A stretch of DNA of 64,000 nucleotides from Arthrobacter sp. V1I7 (GTDB lineage: Bacteria > Actinomycetota > Actinomycetes > Actinomycetales > Micrococcaceae): positions 434,001 through 498,000 of the forward strand of contig NZ_JAUSYS010000001.1 in the NCBI RefSeq assembly GCF_030817015.1, given 5' to 3'. This document shows, in pieces, positions 17,386 through 25,948 of the stretch. The translations under genes were made by a program, and so were the position numbers. The notes under the pieces were generated by a model. The model was given only the letters and a program-made list of their open reading frames with translations, searched no databases and had not been told where the DNA came from. Every line of letters begins with the position of its first letter. Positions within the stretch are counted from its first letter, which is position 1.

Positions 17386-18234
17386 TCAGAGGAGGCCGAG
17401 CTCGGCGAAGGCGGCAACGAGCCCCTCCTGCCGCGGACGCGCGGCGACGCGGTCTGCGATCGCCATGAGCTCGGGGTGGGACCCTTCGATGGCGATGCCG
17501 ATGCCTGCGTACGCGATCATCTCGAGGTCGTTGGCGCCGTCGCCTATCGCAATCGTCGCCTCGCGGGCAATGCCCAGGTGGGCGATGACGGCCGCGACAC
17601 CGTCAGCCTTGCTGATCTCGCGCTGGTACAGTTCACCCGCATGCCGGCCCTCGTCGGCAACCGAATTGGCGACGACGGCAATCGCCCCGCCGATTTCCTT
17701 GACCAGGCGCTCCATGGCAACGGGGGAGTCAAACACGGAGACCTTGGCGAACTGCACGGCCGCACGGTCCGCCGTGGGGTGCACGGCGTCGAGAATGGCG
17801 GACGAACCCACCGGGCCTTCCGGTGCCTGCCTGAAATGGGCGTCAAGGATGGCTCGTAAGCGCTCCATCGCCACCGGTGGAACGTGCAGCGCCTCCTGCG
17901 CCTCGAGGACATACACTGCGTCGTGCGCGTCGAGCGCCCTGACCGTTCTGCCGGCCAGGTCTGCCGGGAAGCGCCGGTCCACGAGCACGGTCCCGGCCAC
18001 TTCCACGTACGCGCCCGCGCTGGCCACGAGGCCATCGAAGCCCGCGGCGAGGATACTATCGGGCAACATCGACACGGGACGTCCGGTGCATAGCAGGACC
18101 CGGTGGCCGGCTTCCCGCGCCGCCCGGACAGCGCGCACATGGCCTTCGGGGACGACGCCGTAGTCCGCGTAGGTGCCGTCCACATCCAGGAAGACAGCCC
18201 GGACAGTTCCAGTAGTGCTCGGCTTTGCGCTCAT
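17386..18234 (-). CDS. HAD-superfamily hydrolase (Cof/YidA type)
   Basis: 282 aa. The phosphatase motifs are present: motif I VFLDVDGTYADYG (nucleophile Asp), motif II LLCTGRP, a Lys in the KADGVAAVIAHL segment (motif III) and motif IV IAIGDGANDLEMIAYAGIGIAI. The second motif-I residue group is DVDGT, as in Cof-type sugar-phosphate and cofactor phosphatases. A C2-type cap lies between motifs II and III. It is a cytosolic phosphatase of unknown substrate and is divergent from the HPr gene. Confidence 0.88.
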   Translation of the reverse strand: MSAKPSTTGTVRAVFLDVDGTYADYGVVPEGHVRAVRAAREAGHRVLLCTGRPVSMLPDSILAAGFDGLVASAGAYVEVAGTVLVDRRFPADLAGRTVRALDAHDAVYVLEAQEALHVPPVAMERLRAILDAHFRQAPEGPVGSSAILDAVHPTADRAAVQFAKVSVFDSPVAMERLVKEIGGAIAVVANSVADEGRHAGELYQREISKADGVAAVIAHLGIAREATIAIGDGANDLEMIAYAGIGIAIEGSHPELMAIADRVAARPRQEGLVAAFAELGLL

Positions 18235-18288
18235 GATCCGGGATCATACCGATACAGCCCCATCCCGGCCCAACCGCAGAGAAATCGA

Positions 18289-18620
18289 ATGGAGCAAACC
18301 TTGATTGAACGTACCGCCACCATCGCCAGCCGCGTCGGCTGCACGCCCGCCCGGCAGCCATTTTTGCCGAAGCCGCAGGCGAACTAAATGTCGACGTCAG
18401 GTTCGCCCGCGAGGGTGAACCCGCGGACGAGGCAATGGATGCAGACAGCATCCTCTCGCTCATGAGCCTCGGCGCCTCCTACGGCGACGTCATGGTGTTG
18501 CCGGCCGAAGGGACCGGTGCTGATGAGGCCCTGGACAAGCTGGTGAAAATCCTCGAGACGGACCACGACGACGGCGGGAGGTGCCTCCCGCCGTCCTCCG
18601 GTGATGTTGCTACAGGTTGA
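18289..18620 (+). pseudogene. ptsH: PTS phosphocarrier protein HPr, frameshifted
   Basis: From ATG 18289 the frame reads ERTATIASRVG, then one C is missing near 18339. In the next frame the protein continues LHARPAAIFAEAAGE, with the phospho-accepting His of HPr in (G)LHARPA, then MDADSILSLMSLGAS with the regulatory Ser region and ends near KLVKILETDHDD. Repairing the base gives an HPr of about 90 aa. HPr passes phosphate from enzyme I to EIIA proteins, such as the one at 39086. The open frame reads through the hairpin at 18570 to a stop at 18620, so the authentic stop may lie earlier. A sequencing error is likely because HPr is essential to PTS uptake. Confidence 0.8.
18570..18595 (+). terminator. 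Terminator hairpin (GACGGCGGGA family) after HPr
   Basis: A perfect 12-bp stem GACGGCGGGAGG (18570-18581) and CCTCCCGCCGTC (18584-18595) separated by TG. It sits at the end of the HPr coding sequence and before the convergent small gene at 18610. Confidence 0.65.
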
Positions 18621-18813
18621 CCGTCTCAAGCTTGGCTTCGCCGTGGTTCAGGCTCAGCGTGAAGGTGTTCGGCCCGCTGGCGTGGACCGCGATGTTGCTT
18701 TTCGGGGTGTTGTGGCGGACCGAGAGGTCGTGGACCAGGGCATCCAGCTCGTTGTGCATGTTGGAGCGGTCCCAGAGCTTGTGGGTTACGGAGTTGGCAG
18801 TTTCAAACGTCAT
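18610..18813 (-). CDS. Small hypothetical protein
   Basis: 67 aa with no recognised domain. It is polar, with a central predicted helix (MHNELDALVHDLSVRHNT) and a C-terminal beta-like stretch (FTLSLNHGEAKLETVNL). The gene is convergent with HPr, with stops overlapping by about 10 bp. Codon usage resembles its neighbours. Confidence 0.6.
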   Translation of the reverse strand: MTFETANSVTHKLWDRSNMHNELDALVHDLSVRHNTPKSNIAVHASGPNTFTLSLNHGEAKLETVNL

Positions 18814-19207
18814 TGTTCAGTGCTTCCATTCATGAATCCGGAGGTCCGGCTGCCGCACCGATGCGGAGCCGCCGTAAGCCATACCAGGAACGCCTGAGAC
18901 CGTGGGCAGCTCTGCGAGCTCACCGGTTTGGCCTCATTGCGTCCACCAGGATGGGTAAAACCTTGCCGCTGATCACTTCGGGCGCTGGGCGTTCGAAGCC
19001 GACATCAGGGCTGCGTCGGCCGGGAAGTTGCCCTCCCTGCCGTGCCTTTCCATAGTGCACAGCCCGGTCGTCACGGCTCAAGCCAGACAGCGAATATTGC
19101 GGGTGAGTCTCATCACAGCTGCTGTGGGATGAGCTTGCCTGCCGCCTTCGGCATGTCATCGAGCCGGGACAGGTATTGCCCGAGGAGGCGCCGGCGTCGT
19201 CCCCGTC
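18814..19207. other. Region without a recognised gene
   Basis: A 79-codon minus-strand frame (18920-19159) has no recognisable domain and I do not call it. A short inverted repeat (CTCATC near 19106 and GATGAG near 19130, around ACAGC/GCTGT) is visible without a T tract. Confidence 0.4.
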
Positions 19208-19609
19208 TCAGGCCTGGTTGAAGCGGACCATGTTGCCGGAAGGGTCACGGAAGGCGCAGTCACGCGGGCCCCACGGCTGGACGATGGGTTCCTGGAGGAC
19301 CTCCGCGCCCGCGGCCCGGACCGCCTCGAATGTGGCGTCGAGATCGTCAGTGCGGAACACGATGTTGGGCAGGACGCCCTTGGTGAGCAGTTGCTGGAAC
19401 GAGTCGCCGTCATCCTGGGAGCGGCCGGCGTGCGGGACGGAGAGCACGAGCTCCAGATCGGGTTGGGCAGCGCTGCCGAGCGTCACCCAGCGGTGTCCGT
19501 CCGAGCCGACGTCGTTGCGTACGTCCAAGCCGAGCACGTCGCGGTAGAACGCGAGCGACTCGTCGAGGTCGTTGACGGTGATGTGTGCATACTGCAGTGA
19601 GATGTTCAT
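19208..19609 (-). CDS. VOC family (glyoxalase/bleomycin-resistance fold) protein
   Basis: 133 aa from the ATG at 19609; a GTG at 19618 is possible. Two beta-alpha-beta-beta-beta modules are seen: the first starts YAHITVNDLDESLAFYRDVLGLDVR, the second contains IVFRTDDLDATFEAVRAAGAEVL and ends CAFRDPSGNMVRF. His and Glu metal positions are present. Family members include glyoxalase I-like enzymes, dioxygenases and drug-binding proteins, so the substrate is open. It starts within a few bases of the AraC gene stop and is probably cotranscribed with it. Confidence 0.88.
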   Translation of the reverse strand: MNISLQYAHITVNDLDESLAFYRDVLGLDVRNDVGSDGHRWVTLGSAAQPDLELVLSVPHAGRSQDDGDSFQQLLTKGVLPNIVFRTDDLDATFEAVRAAGAEVLQEPIVQPWGPRDCAFRDPSGNMVRFNQA

Positions 19610-19619
19610 GTCTGACACG

Positions 19620-20057
19620 TTATTGCAGTGGTCCCGGGGACGCTTCTTCAATCCTGCTCGGCTTGCGCGCGGGCCGCGTGTGCTCCCTGGCAATGCACGT
19701 CGGCATGGCCTTCACCGCCTGGTGCCCCAGGGCGCGGTAGGCGCTGGGCGGCGTGCCGACGATCTCTGTGAAGCGGGAGCTGAACGAACCCAGCGATGTA
19801 CAGCCGACCTCCATGCAGGCATCCGTCACGCTGACACCGGCCCGCAGCAGAGCCATGGCGCGTTCGATCCGCCGCGTCATGAGGTAGTTGTACGGCGTCT
19901 CGCCGAATGCTGCCTTGAACTGGCGGGAGAAATGCGCCGGGGACATGAGGGCTCCGGAGGCCATGGTGGGCACATCGAGTGGCCGGGCGTATTCGCGGTC
20001 AATCAGGTCTCGCGCCCGGCGAAGGTGGGTCAGGTTGGCCAGCTCCTGCGGTCTCAT
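19620..20057 (-). CDS. AraC family transcriptional regulator (short form)
   Basis: 145 aa from the ATG at 20057. The N-terminus goes directly into the two HTH motifs of the AraC domain (ARDLIDREYARPLDVPTMA, then MSPAHFSRQFKAAFGETPYNYLMTRRIERA and VTDACMEVGCTSLGSFSSRF). No ligand-binding domain precedes it, so it is a short AraC form with a Pro/Arg-rich tail. It probably regulates the VOC gene downstream. Confidence 0.88.
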   Translation of the reverse strand: MRPQELANLTHLRRARDLIDREYARPLDVPTMASGALMSPAHFSRQFKAAFGETPYNYLMTRRIERAMALLRAGVSVTDACMEVGCTSLGSFSSRFTEIVGTPPSAYRALGHQAVKAMPTCIAREHTRPARKPSRIEEASPGPLQ

Positions 20058-20061
20058 GCCG

Positions 20062-20241
20062 TCATTGTAGTTGTTGATGCGCTGCGGCGCGGGCCGCATC
20101 GGCGTCGGCGGGATCGGCGACAACTGTCACGTGGGGATGCCACTCCGCAGGCATCACCGTCTCCATTGCTGTGGCAGGTGTCATGGCGGGGAATGTCTTT
20201 CGATTCGTCAGTGAAGGGTAGGCGTGGGCAGCCGTTGTCAT
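20062..20241 (-). pseudogene. N-terminal relic of agmatine deiminase
   Basis: 59 codons start at ATG 20241, overlapping the amidohydrolase stop (ATGA). Residues 30-37 read MPAEWHPH, which matches the N-terminal hallmark of agmatine deiminases (MPAEW-PH). The homology then stops, and about 22 unrelated residues lead to TGA. Full-length agmatine deiminases are about 340-370 aa, so this is a truncated remnant. The 4-bp overlap suggests the intact gene once followed the amidohydrolase in the operon. The call rests on one motif. Confidence 0.5.
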
Positions 20242-21878
20242 GGCGCAGCCGCCGTCACGGCGGCGTCGAAGGCGACGCGTCCGCCCACCACTGTCAGGCA
20301 GGTCCGGTTGGACAGGAGCTGCTCCGGATCGGCGCGGAGGGGGTCGGTTTCCAGGACCGTGAAGTCGGCGAGGTTGCCGGCGACGATCCGGCCTTCCCGG
20401 TCCTCGGCGCGACACGAATACGCCGCGTCCCGTGTTGCGTGGCACAGGGCGTCAGCCAGGCTCAGGGCATAGTCCGGCCGGTTGGCAGGCAGCGAGGGGT
20501 CCAGGGCCGACTTCCGGGTGGCGGCGACGTACATGTTGGGCAGCGGCTGGTGCGGCGCCGTGGGCGCATCGGTGCTCAGGGCCAGGGTTGCCCCGGCTGC
20601 GAGGAACTCCGTCCAGGGGTACGCCCGGTCGACGCGGTCATCTCCCAGCATGGCCTGCCAATTGTCCTGGATAGCGGGGTCTGCGTGGACCGGCTGCACA
20701 GAGGCCACCACGCCGAGGGCTGCAAGCCGCACCATATTGGCCTCGGTGACGGTTTCGAGGTGTTCGATGCGGTGCCGGCGGTCCCTTGGACCGTTGATGC
20801 GGTGCGCTTCTTCGAGGGCGTCCAGAGCGATGTCCGAGGCTTCGTCGCCGATGGCGTGCAAGGCGATCTGCAGTCCGGCGGCATCGGCGGCGGCAACGAC
20901 CGGGATCAGCGACTCCCGGTCCCAGATGGGGTCGCAGCGGCTGCCGTCAGAGTACGGCTCCTTCATGGCGGCGGTGCAGCTGTCGATGACGCCGTCGATG
21001 ACGATCTTTATCCCGCAGATTTGCAGCCACGGGCCTGACAGTTCCGCGGCCAGGTCCGCCGCGCGGGCGACCTGGGCAAGGTTCTCCTGGCCGGTTGCGC
21101 GCCGGGAGACGAGCCAGTGTCCCTTCACCCGCAGGGGCAGGAGGCCTTCGTGCCGCTGCAGCGCGCGTTGGAAGGCTTCGATATCGTCCTCCTGGACGGC
21201 CATGTCCACCGCGCTGGTGACGCCGGTGGAGAGGTAGTGTTCGAAGGCCGATTCGAGGTTTGAGTCACGGTCCGCGGCCGTAGCTGCCCTGGCCAGGGCA
21301 GGCCAGACGATTTGCTGAGCGGCGGTTTCGTAGAGCATTCCGTCCGCCTTCCCGGTCGCCGGGTCGCGGCTGATCCGGCCGCCGATCGGATCCGGCGTGC
21401 TGTCGTTGATGCATAGCTCGGCCAGGGCCGCGCTGTTGACCCACACCGAGTGCAGGTCGTTGGCATCAAGGTAGACAGGGATGTCGGGGACGGCGTCGTC
21501 GAGCATCTGCCGGACGGGCGCCGCGCCACCCAGCGCGGTGTACAACCAGCCCGTGCCCAGGATGCGGGGAGCCAGCGGATTCTCTGCTGCCGCTTCGCGC
21601 AACCGCTGCTGGATCTCGGCCAGGTCTGACGCGTCGCGCAGGGCGACCTTTTGCACGGCCTGTCCCATCATCAGCAGGTGAGTGTGGGCGTCGACGAAGC
21701 CGGGCAGGACGAAAGCCGCCGCGAGGTTGACTACTTCCGCGTCCGGTCCTGCGGCCCGGCGCGCGTCGGACGCGGTTCCCACGAAGCTAAACCGGGTGCC
21801 CTCGACAACGAAGGCCTCCGCTGCGGTGCCGTCGGCGGTGAAGACAGTGGCATTGGTATAGAGGGTACGGACAGCCAT
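20238..21878 (-). CDS. YtcJ-like metal-dependent amidohydrolase (Amidohydro_3)
   Basis: 546 aa from the ATG at 21878; the open frame runs upstream into the transporter gene on other codons, and ATG 21896 is an alternative. Motifs: LPGFVDAHTHLLM (metal His pair), GVIDSCTAAM, IALHAIGDEA, HRHRIEHLETV and LSTDAPTAPHQP. This is a second member of the family seen at 4095. It lies 38 bp after the MFS gene stop, so import or export by that transporter and amide hydrolysis are probably linked. An N-acyl amine or cyclic amide substrate is likely; the exact one is unknown. Confidence 0.9.
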   Translation of the reverse strand: MAVRTLYTNATVFTADGTAAEAFVVEGTRFSFVGTASDARRAAGPDAEVVNLAAAFVLPGFVDAHTHLLMMGQAVQKVALRDASDLAEIQQRLREAAAENPLAPRILGTGWLYTALGGAAPVRQMLDDAVPDIPVYLDANDLHSVWVNSAALAELCINDSTPDPIGGRISRDPATGKADGMLYETAAQQIVWPALARAATAADRDSNLESAFEHYLSTGVTSAVDMAVQEDDIEAFQRALQRHEGLLPLRVKGHWLVSRRATGQENLAQVARAADLAAELSGPWLQICGIKIVIDGVIDSCTAAMKEPYSDGSRCDPIWDRESLIPVVAAADAAGLQIALHAIGDEASDIALDALEEAHRINGPRDRRHRIEHLETVTEANMVRLAALGVVASVQPVHADPAIQDNWQAMLGDDRVDRAYPWTEFLAAGATLALSTDAPTAPHQPLPNMYVAATRKSALDPSLPANRPDYALSLADALCHATRDAAYSCRAEDREGRIVAGNLADFTVLETDPLRADPEQLLSNRTCLTVVGGRVAFDAAVTAAAP

Positions 21879-21916
21879 GGGAACCTTTCGGGTCATGGGG
21901 AGGGTGGCGGGGCGCA

Positions 21917-23164
21917 TCAGACGATCGCCGCCCGCATGAACTCGGCATCCCTTGCGGCCGTGTCTGCTGCGGTCTCGGTACGGACGGAGACACGGGAGAT
22001 TATGAGGAACGGGATCAGCAGGGCGAACGTCATCCCGGCCAGGACCATGCCCATTCCGGGGTAGCCGATTCCGGCTGAGAGGAAAGTGCCGAAGACGGGG
22101 GCGAAGGCGGATCCGATGAGGTAGACGCCCAGAAGCGGTGCTGACCACCGGCCGGTGGCGTCCAGGGCTGCTGCGACAGCGATGATGTAGACGAAGGCAG
22201 CGGCGTAGAGGGTGTTCCAGGCGATGATGACCACCAGGTACCAGCCCGGATCGGTCACCGCCCCGGCCAGGACCTTGAGTAAACCACCGGCCACGAGAAC
22301 GACCGCCAGGGGGAGAGTACGGCCCAGCCGCCGGCCAAAGAGGCTGACAACTGCTGTCGCAACCAGCCCGCCCAGGGTGGACAGGCTCAACGCCAGGCCC
22401 ATTCCGGCCTCGTCGAGACCGGCCTGCTCGGCGCCCATAGTTGCAGCCACGGCCCACAAGGAGTCCTCGCTCAACGCCCACAGTGCGAAGCAGGCCAACA
22501 GCCCCACCCCGGCTGACATCAGGGTACGGGAGGGTTTGGCGGACGCACCCGGAACAGGGGCAGTTGAGGCAGTCGTCACGGCAGGCGCGGGACGGTCCGG
22601 CAACCAACCAGTGGTCAGTAGCGCGGCCAGGGCCAGACCGGCAAGCAGGCCGAACGCGCTGCCCATTCCGGCACCCAGAGCCGGGATTGCGAACAGCACC
22701 ACCGAAACGATCGCGCGGTTAGTGAAGCCGTTGATACCCGAGGCGCGGTCAGGATTACGCAAGGCACTTAAAGCGGCGCCGCCGGCGGAGACGGCCCCGC
22801 CCGCACCCAGGCCGCCGAGCACGACGCCTGCGATGACCACGGGCACTGACGGGATGAACGCGGCGGCGCCGAAACCTGCGGCTGCCAGGACCAGCCCGAG
22901 ACGGGCGACGACGTAGCGTCCCCCGTGTGCCGACCACCGGGAGGTCAGGAGGCAGGAGGCAGCGCAGGCCAGCAGGGAAGCCGTCATCAGGACCCCGGCG
23001 TCAGTGACGGAGAAACCGAGTTCGCCGGTCAACGCAACAATCATGATCGGAACCAGGTTGGCGGTCATGAAACCCACCACAGTGATTCCGAAAACAGAGA
23101 CGGCGCGCCTCGCCGTCAGCGGCACACGGCCCGAGCCCTCTGGCTCGACAACTTTTTTGGACAT
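21917..23164 (-). CDS. MFS transporter
   Basis: 415 aa from ATG 23164 (MSKKVVEPEG). About 12 hydrophobic segments are seen, with the first starting SVFGITVVGFMTANLVPIMIVAL. The loop between segments 2 and 3 (RWSAHGGRYVVARLG) and the central loop after segment 6 fit the major facilitator fold. It resembles the drug/metabolite efflux or sugar-uptake branches but direction and substrate cannot be judged. It precedes the amidohydrolase gene in one operon and is 111 bp from the divergent-side TetR gene, which is on the same strand upstream. Confidence 0.9.
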   Translation of the reverse strand: MSKKVVEPEGSGRVPLTARRAVSVFGITVVGFMTANLVPIMIVALTGELGFSVTDAGVLMTASLLACAASCLLTSRWSAHGGRYVVARLGLVLAAAGFGAAAFIPSVPVVIAGVVLGGLGAGGAVSAGGAALSALRNPDRASGINGFTNRAIVSVVLFAIPALGAGMGSAFGLLAGLALAALLTTGWLPDRPAPAVTTASTAPVPGASAKPSRTLMSAGVGLLACFALWALSEDSLWAVAATMGAEQAGLDEAGMGLALSLSTLGGLVATAVVSLFGRRLGRTLPLAVVLVAGGLLKVLAGAVTDPGWYLVVIIAWNTLYAAAFVYIIAVAAALDATGRWSAPLLGVYLIGSAFAPVFGTFLSAGIGYPGMGMVLAGMTFALLIPFLIISRVSVRTETAADTAARDAEFMRAAIV

Positions 23165-23275
23165 GGTCTTCCTCACGGGGGTGGGTTTAAGTATGACCGC
23201 CGTCACGGCTAATGAACGGCATTCATTTATTGTGAGGCCCTCGAGGCTCCGGCGCAAGGGGTTTGTGAAAGGCTT

Positions 23276-23893
23276 TCAGTAAATTTCGTGTAAGGCCTTC
23301 GCGCGTACCCCGGCGACCAGCACATCAAGGCCGAAGCCGAAAGCTGACTCTGCGCGTTCGTTGACGGACCCGGAATGTGCAACCGCGCGGTGCAGCGCAG
23401 GGAATTCACCCGCAGGAGGGGACCAGACAACCTCCGGGGCGGTCAGCTCCAGGGCCGCGCCGAGGGCGAGATAGTCGATCGTGGCAATCGCCGGTCCGAT
23501 GTGGGCCAGGTCCAGGCCTGCGCGCTCCAGGGTGAAGGCGATGTTCTCATACAGGCTCACCACGCCCACGTCCTGGACAGTCTGCGTAACCAGCAAGGGC
23601 ACCAGCCGCGGGTGTGCAGCGAATCCGTCGCGGTAGATCCGCACCAGCACTCGCAAGGCCTCGTCCCACGGGAGGTCCTCGACCGGAGGGACGACTTGAT
23701 CAGCGAACAGCCGCCCGCGCATCAGTTCAACGATGTGCTCGCGATTGTCGATGTAGTTGTACAAAGCTGACTGGCTGACCCCAATCTTGCGCGCCACCTT
23801 GGGGAAACTGAAGTCGCCGGTTTCATCGACAAGTGCCAATGCGGCATTGACGATGGCCTCGACCGACAACAGCGGCGAATGAGGGCGGGGCAT
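23276..23893 (-). CDS. TetR family transcriptional regulator
   Basis: 205 aa. The N-terminal HTH is AIVNAALALVDETGDFSFPKVARKIGVSQSALYNYIDNREHIVELM (read with the usual TetR spacing). The C-terminal ligand domain resembles the TetR_C group of tetracycline-repressor type. It is the first gene upstream of the MFS transporter and amidohydrolase on the same strand and probably represses them in the absence of their substrate. Confidence 0.9.
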   Translation of the reverse strand: MPRPHSPLLSVEAIVNAALALVDETGDFSFPKVARKIGVSQSALYNYIDNREHIVELMRGRLFADQVVPPVEDLPWDEALRVLVRIYRDGFAAHPRLVPLLVTQTVQDVGVVSLYENIAFTLERAGLDLAHIGPAIATIDYLALGAALELTAPEVVWSPPAGEFPALHRAVAHSGSVNERAESAFGFGLDVLVAGVRAKALHEIY

Positions 23894-24065
23894 CAGGGAC
23901 TCCTAGGGTGAGGACTGGTTCGAATCTACTGCGGCGGCGGCGACGACGCCTCGAATCCCGCAGCGCGAAGTGCCGGCACGGGGTTACCAGCCGTCAGGAT
24001 CGATGTCCACCCGCTCCTGGTTCAATTATCTGCGGGATCCGTCAGCGCCCCCGCCATGGTCAGTC

Positions 24066-25076
24066 TCAGAATCGGAAGAGACCGCTGTAGGCGTTCAGCG
24101 CCAACTGGCCACCGAGGTGGGCGTAAAGTACATTGCTCGTGGCCGGGATCTCGCGCGACTTCACCAGGTCAATCAGTCCGGCGAGGGATTTGCCTTCGTA
24201 TACGGGGTCAGTGATCATCCCCTCCAAGGACGCCCCGAGTCGGATGGCTTCGAGGGTGGAGTCGACGGGGACCCCGTAGAGCTCGCCCGCCCAGTCCGCG
24301 AGGATCGTGATTTCCTCGTCACGGAGGTCGCGGCCAAGGCCGATTAGTTCTGCGGTGTTACGGGCGATCTTCTCGACCTGGTCACGCGTTTTCTGCAAAG
24401 TTGCGGAGGCATCGATGCCGATCACGCGGCGGCGCCGATCCTGCCCGGCGAAGCCGGCTATCATTCCGGCCTGGGTGGATCCGGTGACGGTACAGACAAT
24501 GATCGTGTCGAAGAATACGCCGAGTTCTTGTTCCTGCTGTTCGACTTCGTAGGCCCAGTTGGCGAAACCGAGACCCCCCAGTGGATGATCGGATGCGCCG
24601 GCCGGGATCGCGTAGGGTGTGCCGCCGTCGGCGATGACCTCGTCAATGGCCTCTTGCCAACTGCTACGGATGCCGATGTCAAAGCCCGCACTGTCAAGCG
24701 TGACCTTCGCGCCCATGATTCGGGAGAGCTGAATGTTGCCGACACGGTCGCTGAGCGGGTCGGGCCAGTTGACCCAGTTCTCCTGGACGAGGCGGGCCTT
24801 GAGGCCGAGCTTCGCCGCGACCGCCGCGACTTGCCTCGTGTGGTTGGACTGGTAGCCGCCGATGGACACCAGGGTATCCGCGCCACGGGCGAGTGCATCC
24901 GGGATGAGGTATTCGAGCTTACGGGTCTTGTTGCCGCCGAAGGCAAGACCGCTGTTCACGTCCTCGCGCTTCGCCCACACCTGCGCGCCGCCGAGATGCT
25001 GGGTGAGGCGCGGCAGGTGCTGGATGGGGCTCGGCCCAAACGTCAGTGGATAGCGCTCGAAATCAGTGATGGCCAT
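24066..25076 (-). CDS. acdS: 1-aminocyclopropane-1-carboxylate (ACC) deaminase
   Basis: 336 aa, the family's length. The N-terminus [19 protein letters not shown], the PLP-Lys region [34 protein letters not shown] and [18 protein letters not shown] follow AcdS closely. Two residues that separate true ACC deaminase from D-cysteine desulfhydrase are the ACC type: Glu in DPVYEGKS and Leu in YAHLGG. It opens the ring of the plant ethylene precursor ACC to 2-oxobutyrate and ammonia, lowering ethylene in plant partners. It is divergent from a GntR regulator with a palindromic operator between them. Confidence 0.95.
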   Translation of the reverse strand: MAITDFERYPLTFGPSPIQHLPRLTQHLGGAQVWAKREDVNSGLAFGGNKTRKLEYLIPDALARGADTLVSIGGYQSNHTRQVAAVAAKLGLKARLVQENWVNWPDPLSDRVGNIQLSRIMGAKVTLDSAGFDIGIRSSWQEAIDEVIADGGTPYAIPAGASDHPLGGLGFANWAYEVEQQEQELGVFFDTIIVCTVTGSTQAGMIAGFAGQDRRRRVIGIDASATLQKTRDQVEKIARNTAELIGLGRDLRDEEITILADWAGELYGVPVDSTLEAIRLGASLEGMITDPVYEGKSLAGLIDLVKSREIPATSNVLYAHLGGQLALNAYSGLFRF

Positions 25077-25142
25077 GCGGATCCTTCAATCGACGGTGGC
25101 AAGCCCTCAACGAAGGCTCTGCTCTGGAGCTGACAAGTTGTA

Positions 25143-25156
25143 TGCAATATATTGCA
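25143..25156. promoter_or_regulatory. Palindromic operator between acdS and its GntR regulator
   Basis: TGCAATATATTGCA is a perfect 14-bp palindrome in otherwise GC-rich DNA. Its centre is the same distance (about 73 bp) from the acdS start at 25076 and the GntR start at 25223. GntR/FadR-type dimers bind such sites, so control of both genes is inferred. Confidence 0.7.
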
Positions 25157-25222
25157 CGAATGATAGGCTGGCAAGCCTATGGAGCCACAGGCCACGCCGT
25201 GGCGGGACCGAAAGAGCTGCCC

Positions 25223-25903
25223 ATGCCCACACCCTCTTCCAGCGGAGTCCACACCCGCTCGCTGCTACGCGATGACGTGTACCGCTCGATCAGGGACGCC
25301 ATCGTCGATGGCACTTTCGCCCCGGGTGAGCGCCTGCGTGACCCGGAGCTCGAAAAGTGGCTCGGTGTCAGCAGGACGCCCATCCGCGAGGCGTTGCTGC
25401 GCCTCGAGCGCGCCGGCCTGGTAATCGCCCTTCCCGGGCGGGCCACGATCGTGTCGCCCACCGACGGAGGATCCATACTCCACGCCCAGCAGATCGCGGC
25501 CGCAATGCACGAGCTCGCTGCCCGGCTCGCCGTGCCCAAAATCAGCGGGGCGGAGGTCGCGGCAATGGTCGCGGCAAACGAGAGCTTCGGCTGGGCACTG
25601 ACCCGTCTCGACGTCGAAAGTGCGCTGAAAGCAGACGACGTATTCCACGACGTGTTCGTGCACGCCAGCGGCAACCCCATGATCGGGGAAGTTTTGGAGC
25701 AGGCGACCCCGCTGATCCGCCGTTCAGAACGACTGCGGTTCGCTTCCCTCGCAGCCCGTGACTCAGTTGCCCAGCACCAAGCGATCATCGCCAAGGCCCG
25801 GGCAGGAGATGCGGCGGGTGCAGCGATATTGTGCCGTGAGAACTGGATGACTCTCAGCCACACGCCCGAACGCCGCGAGGACGGTGAGCGCCGCGGGGGT
25901 TAG
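25223..25903 (+). CDS. GntR family (FCD domain) regulator, probable acdS regulator
   Basis: 226 aa from the ATG at 25223 (GAAAGAG upstream); the frame opens at 25142 inside the palindrome, which argues against that start. The N-terminal winged helix reads DDVYRSIRDAIVDGTFAPGERLRDPELEKWLGVSRTPIREALLRLERAGLV in family order. The C-terminal FCD domain has the Asp and His metal positions (DDVFHDVFVHASGN, QHQAIIAKARAGD). Actinobacteria often have a GntR gene beside acdS in place of the proteobacterial Lrp-type AcdR. Confidence 0.88.
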   Translation: MPTPSSSGVHTRSLLRDDVYRSIRDAIVDGTFAPGERLRDPELEKWLGVSRTPIREALLRLERAGLVIALPGRATIVSPTDGGSILHAQQIAAAMHELAARLAVPKISGAEVAAMVAANESFGWALTRLDVESALKADDVFHDVFVHASGNPMIGEVLEQATPLIRRSERLRFASLAARDSVAQHQAIIAKARAGDAAGAAILCRENWMTLSHTPERREDGERRGG

Positions 25904-25948
25904 GGCGCCGTGGAAACCCACTGCATTGCTTCTGGGGCGGCGCCGGTT

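Noticed and set aside
18920..19159. 79-codon frame on the minus strand
   Set aside because: No domain, no ribosome binding site and poor codon pattern.
20238..22607. An extended 789-codon amidohydrolase
   Set aside because: The first 243 codons lie out of frame over the MFS transporter and have no domain; the gene starts at 21878.
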